Shown here: piece after piece, positions 40,310 to 48,649 of the stretch
How positions within the stretch are numbered: the first letter of the stretch is position 1
How the letters are laid out: each line of letters starts with the position of its first letter
Assembly: GCA_900550375.1 (NCBI GenBank)
Contig: URRP01000002.1
Location: 1 to 64,000, forward strand
Source: an uncultured Alistipes sp.
GTDB taxonomy: Bacteria > Bacteroidota > Bacteroidia > Bacteroidales > Rikenellaceae
Direction of reading: 5' to 3'
DNA length: 64,000 nucleotides
Position numbers and translations under genes: made by a program
Notes under the pieces: generated by a model
Database searches by the model: none
What the model saw: the letters and a program-made list of their open reading frames with translations, nothing else
Told to the model about the DNA's origin: nothing

Positions 40310-41443
40310 ATGGAACTATTTGATGTTTATTCCTTATATCCGGTCGAGCCGGTACGCGGTAGCGGCAGCTATGTCTACGATGCCGCCGGCACGGAGTATC
40401 TCGACCTCTACGGCGGCCATGCCGTGATCTCGATCGGCCATGCGCATCCGCGCTACGTGCAGGCGATCTCGGAGCAGGCTGCACGGCTGGGGTTCTACTC
40501 CAATTCGGTGGAGAACTCGCTGCAACGTACGCTGGCCGAGCGGCTGGGAGCGTTGTCGGGCTACGACGACTACCGTTTGTTTTTGTGTAACTCGGGCGCC
40601 GAAGCCAACGAGAATGCCCTGAAGCTGGCGTCGTTCCATACGGGACGGGCTAAGGTGCTGGCTTTCGGCGGGGCCTTTCACGGCCGCACGTCGGGCGCCG
40701 TCGAGGTGACCGACAACCCCGCGATCCGTTCGCCCTTCAACGCCACGACCAACGTGGAGTTCGTGCCGTTGAACGACATCGAGGCGGTCGAGCGCCGGCT
40801 GGCTTCGCGCGAGTTCGCCGCCGTGATCGTCGAAGGCATTCAGGGCGTGGCGGGGATCCGCTGCCCCGAGGAGGAGTTCCTGCGCGCGCTGCGCGAAGCG
40901 ACCGAACGCACGGGAACGGTGCTGATTCTCGACGAGATCCAATCGGGCTACGGCCGCACGGGGCGCTTCTTCGCCCACCAGTGGGCCGGTATCCGTCCCG
41001 ATCTGATTACCACGGCCAAGGGGATGGGCAACGGCTTCCCGATCGGCGGCGTGCTCGTCGCGCCGCACTTCGAGGCCCGCAAGGGGATGCTGGGCACGAC
41101 TTTCGGCGGCAACCATCTGGCCTGCGCGGCAGCGATTGCCGTGGCCGACACGATCGCGGCCGAGGGGTTGGTCGAGAACGCCCGCCGCGTGGGCGACCGC
41201 CTGCTCGAACGTTTGCGCGCGATGCCTGCGCTGCACGACGTGCGCGGCCGCGGGCTGATGATCGGCTTCGACGTCGAGGGGTCGGCGGCGGAGCTGCGGC
41301 GCCGGCTGGTCTTCGAGCAGCATGTCTTCACGGGCGGTGCGGGGGCGCACACCGTGCGGCTGCTGCCGGCACTGGGACTGAGCGAGGCGCAGGCCGACGA
41401 GTTCGTGGTGCGGCTGACGGCCTTGTTGGAAGATTTTCATTAA
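40310..41443 (+). CDS. argD: N-acylornithine aminotransferase
   Basis: 377-residue class III PLP aminotransferase. GAEANENALKLA is the substrate/PLP region, ILDEIQSGYGRTG holds the PLP-ring Asp, and TTAKGMGNGFPIGG carries the PLP lysine. It transaminates N-acylglutamate semialdehyde to N-acylornithine with glutamate. Members of the family often accept succinyl substrates too, which fits the succinyl route suggested by the next gene. argF' follows at 14 bp. Confidence 0.95.
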   Translation: MELFDVYSLYPVEPVRGSGSYVYDAAGTEYLDLYGGHAVISIGHAHPRYVQAISEQAARLGFYSNSVENSLQRTLAERLGALSGYDDYRLFLCNSGAEANENALKLASFHTGRAKVLAFGGAFHGRTSGAVEVTDNPAIRSPFNATTNVEFVPLNDIEAVERRLASREFAAVIVEGIQGVAGIRCPEEEFLRALREATERTGTVLILDEIQSGYGRTGRFFAHQWAGIRPDLITTAKGMGNGFPIGGVLVAPHFEARKGMLGTTFGGNHLACAAAIAVADTIAAEGLVENARRVGDRLLERLRAMPALHDVRGRGLMIGFDVEGSAAELRRRLVFEQHVFTGGAGAHTVRLLPALGLSEAQADEFVVRLTALLEDFH

Positions 41444-41457
41444 AAACAGATACGACC

Positions 41458-42414
41458 ATGCGGAAATTTACCTGCGTCGCCGATATCGGCGATCTCGAAG
41501 CGGCCGTGGCCGAAGCGCTCGAAGTGAAGCGCAATCGATTTGCCTACCAGCAGCTGGGGCGCGACAAGACCCTGCTGATGATCTTCTTCAACTCCAGCCT
41601 GCGCACGCGGCTGTCGACGCAGAAGGCGGCGATGAATCTGGGGATGAACGTCATGGTACTCGACGTGAATCAGGGCGCTTGGAAGCTCGAAACCGAGCGC
41701 GGCGTGGTGATGGACGGCGACAAGGCCGAACATCTGTTGGAGGCGATTCCCGTGATGGGTTCCTACTGCGACGTGATCGGCGTGCGCTCGTTCGCCCGTT
41801 TTCAGGACAAGGCGGAGGATTACGAGGAGCGTGTGCTCGAGCAGTTCATCCGCCACTCGGGTCGTCCGGTCTTCTCGATGGAGGCCGCTACGCGCCATCC
41901 GTTGCAGAGTTTCGCCGATCTGATAACGATCGAGGAGCACAAGCGCACGGCGCGTCCCAAGGTCGTCATGACGTGGGCGCCGCATCCCAATGCGCTGCCG
42001 CAGGCCGTGCCCAACTCGTTCGCCGAGTGGATGAACGCTGCGGGCTACGACTTCGTGATCGCCCATCCCGAGGGGTACGAGCTGGATCCGAAGTTCGTGG
42101 GCGCCGCCCGTGTGGAGTACGACCAGCGCCGCGCGCTCGAAGGGGCCGATTTCGTCTACGCCAAGAACTGGGCGGCCTACACCGATCCCAATTATGGAAA
42201 AGTGCTGAGCCGCGACCGTGACTGGACGGTCGATGCGGAGAAGATGGCGCTGACGAACGACGCCTTCTTCATGCACTGCCTGCCCGTGCGCCGCAATATG
42301 ATCGTCACGGACGACGTGATCGAATCGCCGCGCAGTCTGGTGATTCCCGAGGCGGCCAACCGCGAGATTTCGGCCCAAGTGGTGCTCAAACGGCTGCTGG
42401 AAAGTCTGGAGTAA
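41458..42414 (+). CDS. argF': N-succinylornithine carbamoyltransferase (predicted; SOTCase/AOTCase family)
   Basis: 318 residues from the ATG at 41458 (MRKFTCVAD); a longer open frame upstream overlaps argD and is not real. The carbamoyl-phosphate loop is NSSLRTRLSTQ and the second-substrate region is FMHCLPVRRNM, both as in N-acylornithine carbamoyltransferases, not ordinary ArgF. In published work the Xanthomonas acetyl-specific enzyme has Glu92 and the Bacteroides fragilis succinyl-specific enzyme has Pro90 at the same place; changing Glu92 to Ala, Pro, Ser or Val made it succinyl-specific. Here that position, in GDKAEH, is Ala90. I therefore predict N-succinylornithine as substrate. Confidence 0.9.
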   Translation: MRKFTCVADIGDLEAAVAEALEVKRNRFAYQQLGRDKTLLMIFFNSSLRTRLSTQKAAMNLGMNVMVLDVNQGAWKLETERGVVMDGDKAEHLLEAIPVMGSYCDVIGVRSFARFQDKAEDYEERVLEQFIRHSGRPVFSMEAATRHPLQSFADLITIEEHKRTARPKVVMTWAPHPNALPQAVPNSFAEWMNAAGYDFVIAHPEGYELDPKFVGAARVEYDQRRALEGADFVYAKNWAAYTDPNYGKVLSRDRDWTVDAEKMALTNDAFFMHCLPVRRNMIVTDDVIESPRSLVIPEAANREISAQVVLKRLLESLE

Positions 42415-42416
42415 GT

Positions 42417-43196
42417 ATGGAACGGATTACGGTAGTCAAGATCGGCGGCAACGTCATCGATTCGCCCGAGGCGACGGCGCATTTCGTGGAGGCGTTCGCG
42501 GCGCTCGAAGGGCCGAAAATACTCATTCACGGCGGCGGGAAGCTCGCGACGCGGCTCGCCGCGCAGCTGGGTATCGAGAGCCGCATGGTCGACGGGCGGC
42601 GTATCACCGACCGCGAGACGCTCGACGTGGTGACGATGGTCTACGCCGGGCGTGTCAACAAACAGCTTGTCGCGGCGTTGTCCGCCGCCGGCTGCCGCGC
42701 CATCGGACTGTCGGGCGCCGACGGTGATGCGATCACCTCGGTGCGGCGCGCGGCCGGAGCCGTCGACTACGGCTATGTGGGCGATATCGCCGAGGACGGC
42801 GTGAATGTCGGTCTGCTGCGCTCGCTCTTGGAGGCGGGGCTGACGCCCGTATTCTGCGCCATCACCTGCGACGGGCGGGGGACGCTGCTCAACACGAATG
42901 CCGACAGCGTGGCGTCGGCCGTGGCGGTCGCCGCTTCGCGCATCGCACCGACGCAGCTCGTCTTCTGCTTTGAAAAGCCCGGCGTGCTGCGCGACGTGGC
43001 CGACGACGGGAGTGTCATCGCCGAGATCACCCCCGACTCCTTCGCCGCACTGCGTGCCGAAGGGGCGATCAGCGCGGGAATGCTGCCCAAGATCGACGGT
43101 GCGTTTCGCGCCATCGAGGGCGGGGTGGAGAGCGTGGTTATCAAACGAGCCGACGGGTTGTTGCAGTCGGGCGGCACAACGATTCGGCGCGGATGA
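42417..43196 (+). CDS. argB: N-acylglutamate kinase
   Basis: 259-residue amino-acid kinase. VVKIGGNVID and LIHGGGKLATRL are the phosphate-binding loops, and NTNADSVASAVAVA and GMLPKIDGAFRAIEGGV are typical of ArgB. It phosphorylates N-acylglutamate, the second pathway step. It starts two bases after the argF' stop and overlaps argE by four bases, so translation is probably coupled on both sides. There is no N-terminal extension as in arginine-inhibited long ArgB types. Confidence 0.95.
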   Translation: MERITVVKIGGNVIDSPEATAHFVEAFAALEGPKILIHGGGKLATRLAAQLGIESRMVDGRRITDRETLDVVTMVYAGRVNKQLVAALSAAGCRAIGLSGADGDAITSVRRAAGAVDYGYVGDIAEDGVNVGLLRSLLEAGLTPVFCAITCDGRGTLLNTNADSVASAVAVAASRIAPTQLVFCFEKPGVLRDVADDGSVIAEITPDSFAALRAEGAISAGMLPKIDGAFRAIEGGVESVVIKRADGLLQSGGTTIRRG

Positions 43197-44263
43197 AGGA
43201 GCTGAAGCAATTGCAGACCGATGCGGTCGCGCTGCTCGAACGGCTCGTGGCGACACCTTCGGTGTCGCGCGACGAGGCGTGTACGGCCGATCTGCTGGCC
43301 GAGCATCTTGCATCGCACGGCATTGCCGCCGAGCGGCTGCACAACAATATCTATGCGCGCGCGACGCATTTCGACGCCGCGAAGCCCACGCTGCTCTTGA
43401 ACTCGCACCACGATACGGTGCGTCCCTCGGCGACGTGGACGCGCGACCCCTTCACGCCGACGTGGGAGGAGGGGCGGCTCTACGGACTGGGTGCCAACGA
43501 CGCCGGCGGATCGGTGGCGGCGCTCACGGCGGCATTCCGTTACTATTACGACATCGAACTGCCTTTCAACCTGCTGTTGGCCCTGTCGGGCGAGGAGGAG
43601 TGCATGGGCGAGCACGGTACACGGGCGCTGTTGTCCGTGCTGGGACCGGTCGATATGGCACTCGTGGGCGAGCCTACGCAGATGCGGGCGGCCGTCGGCG
43701 AACGCGGACTGCTGGTGCTCGACTGCACGGCGCACGGCCGCGCCGGACATGCCGCGCGCGACGAGGGGATCAACGCCCTCTACATCGCCTGCGACGACAT
43801 CGCAAGAGTGCGCCGGTACCGCTTCGAACGCGAGTCTTCGTTGCTGGGGCCGATCCGTATGACGGCCACGCAGATCGAGGCGGGGACGCAGCACAACGTC
43901 GTGCCGGCCGAATGCCGCTTCGTGGTGGACGTGCGCACGACCGATGCCTATACGAACGAGGAGACGGTCGAGATCGTGCGTCGTCTTTTGCGCTCGGAGG
44001 TCACCCCGCGCTCGACGCGCATCCGCGCCTCGGTCCTTGCACCCGACCATTCGATGGTCGGGGCCGCTGCGGCGCTCGGCATCGAGTGCTTCGTCTCGCC
44101 CACCACGTCGGATATGGCGCTCATGCCTTTCCCTTCGCTCAAGATGGGGGTGGGCGATTCGGCCCGTTCGCATACGGCCGACGAATACGTACTGCGCTCG
44201 GAGGTCGAGCAGGGCGTCGAAGGATATATACGTTACATTGCCGAACTGGCGAAAAGATACTGA
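43193..44263 (+). CDS. argE: M20 deacylase, N-acylcitrulline/ornithine deacylase
   Basis: 356-residue zinc peptidase of the M20 family. Metal motifs: LLNSHHDTVRP (His, Asp), GLGANDAGGS (bridging Asp), SGEEECMG (catalytic Glu and metal Glu), and a His in SARSHTADEYV near the C-terminus. It removes the acyl block. With a succinylornithine carbamoyltransferase, the substrate should be N-succinylcitrulline, giving citrulline for ArgG. The ATGA overlap with argB marks operon structure. A DapE-type desuccinylase is the alternative family assignment. Confidence 0.92.
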   Translation: MKELKQLQTDAVALLERLVATPSVSRDEACTADLLAEHLASHGIAAERLHNNIYARATHFDAAKPTLLLNSHHDTVRPSATWTRDPFTPTWEEGRLYGLGANDAGGSVAALTAAFRYYYDIELPFNLLLALSGEEECMGEHGTRALLSVLGPVDMALVGEPTQMRAAVGERGLLVLDCTAHGRAGHAARDEGINALYIACDDIARVRRYRFERESSLLGPIRMTATQIEAGTQHNVVPAECRFVVDVRTTDAYTNEETVEIVRRLLRSEVTPRSTRIRASVLAPDHSMVGAAAALGIECFVSPTTSDMALMPFPSLKMGVGDSARSHTADEYVLRSEVEQGVEGYIRYIAELAKRY

Positions 44264-44265
44264 CA

Positions 44266-45561
44266 ATGGCAAAATTATGGGATAAAGGGTTCGAACCCGA
44301 CGAGATGATCGAACGGTTTACCGTGGGCGACGACCGGCAGTTGGATATGCGGCTGGCGAAGTACGACGTCGAAGGATCGATGGCGCATATTCGGATGCTG
44401 GAGCATATCGGACTGTTGACGGCCGACGAACTGAAGATCCTGCTGGCGGGGCTGGCGCAGATCCGCAGCGAGATCGAGGCCGGATGCTTCGAGATCGAGG
44501 AGGGGACGGAGGACGTGCACTCGCAGGTCGAGCTGCTGCTCACGCGGCGGTTGGGCGAGGTGGGCAAGAAGATTCACGCCGGCCGTTCGCGCAACGATCA
44601 GGTGCTGGTCGATCTGAAACTCTTTCTGCGCGACGAGCTGCGGCAGACGGCGCACCGCGTGCGCACGCTCTTCGACCGTTTGCAGGAGCTGAGCGAGTGC
44701 TATCGCGAGGTATTGATGCCCGGCTATACGCATCTTCAGGTGGCGATGCCTTCGTCGTTCGGCCTGTGGTTCGGGGCATACGCCGAGACGCTCGTGGACG
44801 ATATGCAGCTGCTGGCGGCAGCCTACGCCATTGCCGATCAGAATCCGCTGGGTTCGGCGGCGGGGTACGGCTCGTCGTTTCCGCTGGATCGGACGATGAC
44901 CACGCAGCTGCTGGGCTTTGCCGATCTGAACTACAACGTCGTAGCGGCGCAGATGAGCCGCGGCAAGAGCGAGCGGGCCGCAGCGATGGCCATCGCCGCC
45001 GTGGCTGCGACGCTGGGGCGTTTTGCGATGGACGTCTGTCTGTTCATGAGCCAGAACTTCGGGTTCGTGTCGTTTCCCGACTCTCTGACCACCGGATCGA
45101 GCATCATGCCCCACAAGAAGAATCCCGACGTCTTCGAGATCATGCGCGGCAAGTGCAACCGCCTGCAATCGGTTCCCAACGAGATCGCACTGCTGACGAC
45201 CAATCTGCCGCTGGGCTATCACCGCGATCTGCAACTGCTCAAAGATATTCTCTTTCCGGCGACTGCAACGCTCGGCGACTGCCTCGCGATGTGCGACTTC
45301 ATGCTGCAACATATCCGCGTGCGGGAAAATATCCTCGACGAAACGCGGTACGACTACCTCTTTACCGTCGAGGACGTCAACCGGCTCGTCGTGCAGGGCG
45401 TGCCGTTCCGCGAGGCCTACCGCCGCGTGGGCGAGCAGGTGCAGGCGGGGACCTATCGTCCCACGCGCGAGGTGCACCACACCCACGAGGGGAGCATCGG
45501 CAACCTCTGCAACGACCGTATCCGCGCCAAAATGGAGCGTGTGATGGCGCGGTTCGAATGA
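44266..45561 (+). CDS. argH: Argininosuccinate lyase
   Basis: 431 residues from the ATG at 44266, two bases after the argE stop; a much longer frame reading back over argE and argB is spurious. The family signature GSSIMPHKKNPD (flexible catalytic loop) is near residue 280, and HAGRSRNDQV near 100 is also diagnostic. It cleaves argininosuccinate to arginine and fumarate, the last step. Final biosynthetic gene of the operon. Confidence 0.97.
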   Translation: MAKLWDKGFEPDEMIERFTVGDDRQLDMRLAKYDVEGSMAHIRMLEHIGLLTADELKILLAGLAQIRSEIEAGCFEIEEGTEDVHSQVELLLTRRLGEVGKKIHAGRSRNDQVLVDLKLFLRDELRQTAHRVRTLFDRLQELSECYREVLMPGYTHLQVAMPSSFGLWFGAYAETLVDDMQLLAAAYAIADQNPLGSAAGYGSSFPLDRTMTTQLLGFADLNYNVVAAQMSRGKSERAAAMAIAAVAATLGRFAMDVCLFMSQNFGFVSFPDSLTTGSSIMPHKKNPDVFEIMRGKCNRLQSVPNEIALLTTNLPLGYHRDLQLLKDILFPATATLGDCLAMCDFMLQHIRVRENILDETRYDYLFTVEDVNRLVVQGVPFREAYRRVGEQVQAGTYRPTREVHHTHEGSIGNLCNDRIRAKMERVMARFE

Positions 45562-45618
45562 TTTAGCATGTGGCTCCGGCAGAGGTCGGGCTTACGGAAT
45601 CTTTTATTGGAACGCAGG

Positions 45619-46017
45619 ATGGAAAAACGAATCGCGCCCGATCGGATTACGACGCTCGAGGCGGACGAAATCTTCGTCTTCGGCAGCAATCTGCAAGGTT
45701 GGCACGGCGGCGGAGCCGCCCGGCTGGCGCATACGGCTTTCGGAGCCGAGTGGGGCGTCGGAGCAGGGCCTGCGGGCCGCTCGTATGCCATTCCGACGAT
45801 GCAGGGCGGTGTGGAGACGATCCGTCCCTATGTCGATGCATTTGTGGAGTACGCCCGCGAACGGTGCGAACTCGTGTTTCTGGTGACGGAGATCGGATGC
45901 GGCATCGCGGGATTTACCCCGCGGCAGATCGCGCCGCTTTTCCGCGAGGCGCTCACGCTGCCGAACGTAAGACTGCCGCGGCGTTTTCTGGAGGCGCTGG
46001 AAACAGACTCCTTCTGA
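45619..46017 (+). CDS. Small macro-domain-like protein
   Basis: 132 residues if translation starts at 45619 (after GCAGG); an in-frame ATG at 45568 would add 17 basic residues. Conserved segments IFVFGSNLQGWHGGGAARLA and FLVTEIGCGIAGF recall the small phage- and plasmid-associated proteins with a macro-like, ADP-ribose-binding fold. I assign that only by pattern. It follows argH by 57 bp on the same strand, so it could be read through from the arginine operon, but no metabolic link is evident. Confidence 0.78.
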   Translation: MEKRIAPDRITTLEADEIFVFGSNLQGWHGGGAARLAHTAFGAEWGVGAGPAGRSYAIPTMQGGVETIRPYVDAFVEYARERCELVFLVTEIGCGIAGFTPRQIAPLFREALTLPNVRLPRRFLEALETDSF

Positions 46018-46135
46018 CGTATTCCCCAAGGATCGCAGCCTGCGTCGGCGGGTCTCTGCGAATGGACGGTGGCAACTCTCCGCGCCGTGCGGGACGTGCA
46101 GAGGGGAAGGATCGAAACGACTCTTATATTATACC

Positions 46136-47056
46136 TTATAAATGGATCGAAACGGGAATCTCCTGTAACTTGCCCTGTGTCAGGTCGCGGTATTGATTGG
46201 GCGTGATGCCCGTCTTCTTCTTGAAGGCGATGTTGAAGTGCGAAGGGTATTCGAATCCGCTTTCGAAGGCGATCTCCTGACAGGTGAGCGCCGAATTGGT
46301 CAGCAGCTCCTTACTTCTATTGATTTTCAGCTCCAGCAGGTATTGCGCCGGCGCGAATCCGACGTATTGCCGGAAGAGCCGGCGGAAACGCGAGTAGCTC
46401 ATCCCGATGCGTGCGGCGACCTCCTGACAGGAGAGGTCCCGGTTGAAATTGTCCTGCATGATGATCTTCGCCTCGTTGAGCTGCGAGGCGACCTGCATAT
46501 CTTCGAGCGCAGTCTGCATGTGTTCGGCGTAAGCGAATCCCAGCAGCAGGTTGACGATGCCGGCCAGAATCTGCTGGAAGCCGCTGCCCTGCTCCTGTGC
46601 AGTCTTCAGCGCCAGCTTGTAGAGGTTGATGATCTCTTCGTGATAGCCGACATTGAAAAGCGGACGGTGCGGATCGAGAAATTTCGCGCTGACCTTGCGG
46701 TCGATATCGGGACCGGTGAAGCCGATCCAGTACTCGTGCCAGCCCGTTTTGGGCGAGGGCCGGTAGCTGTGCCATTCGCCGGGAAAGAGGAGGATGAATT
46801 TACCCCCCCCCTCGAAGGCGATCTCTTTTTGCGAAGCCGATACGAACTGCCCGTCGCCGCGCGAGATGTAGATCAGCTGATACTCGTTGAGCATCCGTCC
46901 CTTTTCGACCGAAAAGAGGTAGCGGACCGGATGATTCGAAGGCGGGTAGGAGGTCTGCGGTTCGATAATCTGGTAGCCGGTCGTAGTGACAACGACTCCC
47001 CAACGGTTGTCCTGTTCGTTGGCGAACAGATACTTGATGTGAGCAGAGGTTTCCAT
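46136..47056 (-). CDS. AraC-family transcriptional regulator
   Basis: 306 residues. The N-terminal cupin-like sugar-sensing half (LIYISRGDGQFVSASQKEIAFEGGGKFILLFPGEWHSY) is followed by the double helix-turn-helix (LSCQEVAARIGMSYSRFRRLFRQYVGFAPAQYL and LTCQEIAFESGFEYPSHFNIAFKKKTGITPNQYR). It is divergent from the isomerase-phosphoesterase genes and probably activates them and the SusC/SusD operon in response to a sugar. It takes the place that a hybrid two-component or ECF-sigma system holds in many such loci. A run of nine G (C9 on the plus strand at 46803-46811) lies in its coding sequence. Confidence 0.93.
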   Translation of the reverse strand: METSAHIKYLFANEQDNRWGVVVTTTGYQIIEPQTSYPPSNHPVRYLFSVEKGRMLNEYQLIYISRGDGQFVSASQKEIAFEGGGKFILLFPGEWHSYRPSPKTGWHEYWIGFTGPDIDRKVSAKFLDPHRPLFNVGYHEEIINLYKLALKTAQEQGSGFQQILAGIVNLLLGFAYAEHMQTALEDMQVASQLNEAKIIMQDNFNRDLSCQEVAARIGMSYSRFRRLFRQYVGFAPAQYLLELKINRSKELLTNSALTCQEIAFESGFEYPSHFNIAFKKKTGITPNQYRDLTQGKLQEIPVSIHL

Positions 47057-47081
47057 CTGAAGGGCGGGTTTTCATTATTTG

Positions 47082-47089
47082 CAAAGGTA
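47082..47089 (-). promoter_or_regulatory. -7 box TACCTTTG of the AraC regulator gene
   Basis: TAnnTTTG match on the minus strand, 26 bp upstream of the start at 47056. No -33 TTTG found. Confidence 0.45.
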
Positions 47090-47182
47090 AAGGTAGTATA
47101 AATTTTACTTTTTGCTTTATTGGGGAAACGGTTTGTATAATCTTTAAATCAAAAATAAAAATCGAGAGGCTTCTATCCGCGC

Positions 47183-47190
47183 TACTTTTG
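47183..47190 (+). promoter_or_regulatory. -7 box TACTTTTG of the isomerase operon
   Basis: TAnnTTTG match 35 bp upstream of the isomerase ATG. No -33 TTTG; an activator such as the divergent AraC protein may substitute. Confidence 0.5.
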
Positions 47191-47224
47191 CATTACGACA
47201 AAATCGAAAAAAGTTATACGGTTT

Positions 47225-48649
47225 ATGAATTCCAACGTAAAAATCGGTCTTTTCGGAACAGGACTCGATACCTATTGGGGCCAGTTCGACGGCCTGCTCG
47301 ATGAATTGAAGGGCTATCAGTCCCGGATTCGCTGCCAAATAGAGCGGAGCACCGGAGCGCAGGTGGTGGACGCCGGTATGGTGGACAGCCCCGCCCGTGC
47401 CCTCGAAGCGGCCTCGCTGCTGGCCAAGGAGCAGGTCGAGCTGGTCTTTCTCTATATGGCTACCTATTGCCTTTCGTCGACGATTCTGCCCATCGTGCAG
47501 CGGTTGAACTGTCCGGTGGTGGTGCTGAATCTTCAGCCGACGCCGGCCATCGATTACGAGCGGCTCAACGGGCTGGGAGATCGCGGCAAGATGACGGGGA
47601 TGTGGCTGGCCAACTGTCAGGCCTGCTCGGCGCCGGAGATCGCCAGCGTGCTGGCACGCAGCGATCGGCGGTGCGCCTTCGTGACGGGGTATCTCGACGA
47701 TCCGGTCGCTTGGCGGCAGATCGGCGAGTGGATCGCCGCCGCGGGCGTCTATGCCGGTATGCGGAGCAACCGGCTCGGCGTGCTGGGACATTATTACGGA
47801 GGGATGCTCGACGTATATACCGATCTGACACGTCAATCGGCCGTCTTCGGAACGCATGTGGAACTGCTCGAAATGTGCGAACTGCACGCCCTGCGCGAGC
47901 GGGTGACCGATGCGGAGGTCGCGGCCAAGATCGAAGAGTTCCGCACGGCCTTCGAGGTGTCGAGCGAGTGCGAGCAGGCGGAGCTGGAGCGTGCCGCACG
48001 GACTTCCGTGGCGCTCGACCGTCTGGTTGCGGCGCACGATCTGGGAGCGATGGCCTACTATTACGAGGGTGCTCAGGGAAATGACTACGAACGGATCGTC
48101 ACCTCGGTGATCGCCGGAAATACGCTGCTCACCGGACGGGGCGTTCCCGTGGCGGGCGAGTGCGAGGTGAAGAACGCACAGGCGATGAAGATTCTCTCGC
48201 TGCTGGGTGCGGGCGGCTCCTTCTCGGAGTTCTATGCGCTGGATTTCGACGACGATATCGTGATGCTGGGCCACGACGGCCCCGCCCATTTCGCCATTGC
48301 CGAAGGGGCGGTCGGACTGGTGCCGCTGCCGCTTTACCACGGCAAGCCCGGCAAGGGGCTGTCGATCCAGATGAGCGTCAAGCACGGTCCCGTGACGCTG
48401 CTTTCGGTCTGCGAAGGCCGCGACGGTGTCTATCTGCTGATGGCCGAAGGCGAGTCGGTGGAAGGCCCGACGCTCCGTATCGGCAATACCAACAGCCGCT
48501 ACCGCTTCGCCTGCGGTGCGCGCCGCTTCATCGAGGAGTGGAGCATGGCCGGTCCGTCGCACCACTGCGCCATCGGTACGGGCCACGTGGGCGACACGCT
48601 GCGCAAGGTTGCCTTTCTGCTCGATATTCCGTTGATTGAAATCAAATAA
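47225..48649 (+). CDS. L-fucose/L-arabinose isomerase-like protein
   Basis: 474 residues with the three-domain layout of the FucI/AraA superfamily: an N-terminal domain (NVKIGLFGTGLDTYWGQFDGL), a middle domain (RLGVLGHYYGGMLDVYTD) and a C-terminal barrel (MLGHDGPAHFAIAEGAV, FACGARRFIEEWSMAGPSHH). It should interconvert an aldose and a ketose, with Mn as cofactor in known relatives, but the exact sugar cannot be read from the sequence. It is cytoplasmic. The phosphoesterase gene starts immediately at its stop, and the divergent AraC gene is the likely regulator. Confidence 0.85.
   Translation: MNSNVKIGLFGTGLDTYWGQFDGLLDELKGYQSRIRCQIERSTGAQVVDAGMVDSPARALEAASLLAKEQVELVFLYMATYCLSSTILPIVQRLNCPVVVLNLQPTPAIDYERLNGLGDRGKMTGMWLANCQACSAPEIASVLARSDRRCAFVTGYLDDPVAWRQIGEWIAAAGVYAGMRSNRLGVLGHYYGGMLDVYTDLTRQSAVFGTHVELLEMCELHALRERVTDAEVAAKIEEFRTAFEVSSECEQAELERAARTSVALDRLVAAHDLGAMAYYYEGAQGNDYERIVTSVIAGNTLLTGRGVPVAGECEVKNAQAMKILSLLGAGGSFSEFYALDFDDDIVMLGHDGPAHFAIAEGAVGLVPLPLYHGKPGKGLSIQMSVKHGPVTLLSVCEGRDGVYLLMAEGESVEGPTLRIGNTNSRYRFACGARRFIEEWSMAGPSHHCAIGTGHVGDTLRKVAFLLDIPLIEIK

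Noticed and set aside
40981..41457. In-frame extension upstream of argF'
   Set aside because: Out-of-frame reading of argD. The family length and MRKFTC start place the true ATG at 41458.
42898..44265. Long in-frame extension upstream of argH
   Set aside because: It reads over argB and argE in another frame with low-complexity composition; argH homologues begin at MAKLWDKGF, which follows the argE stop by two bases.
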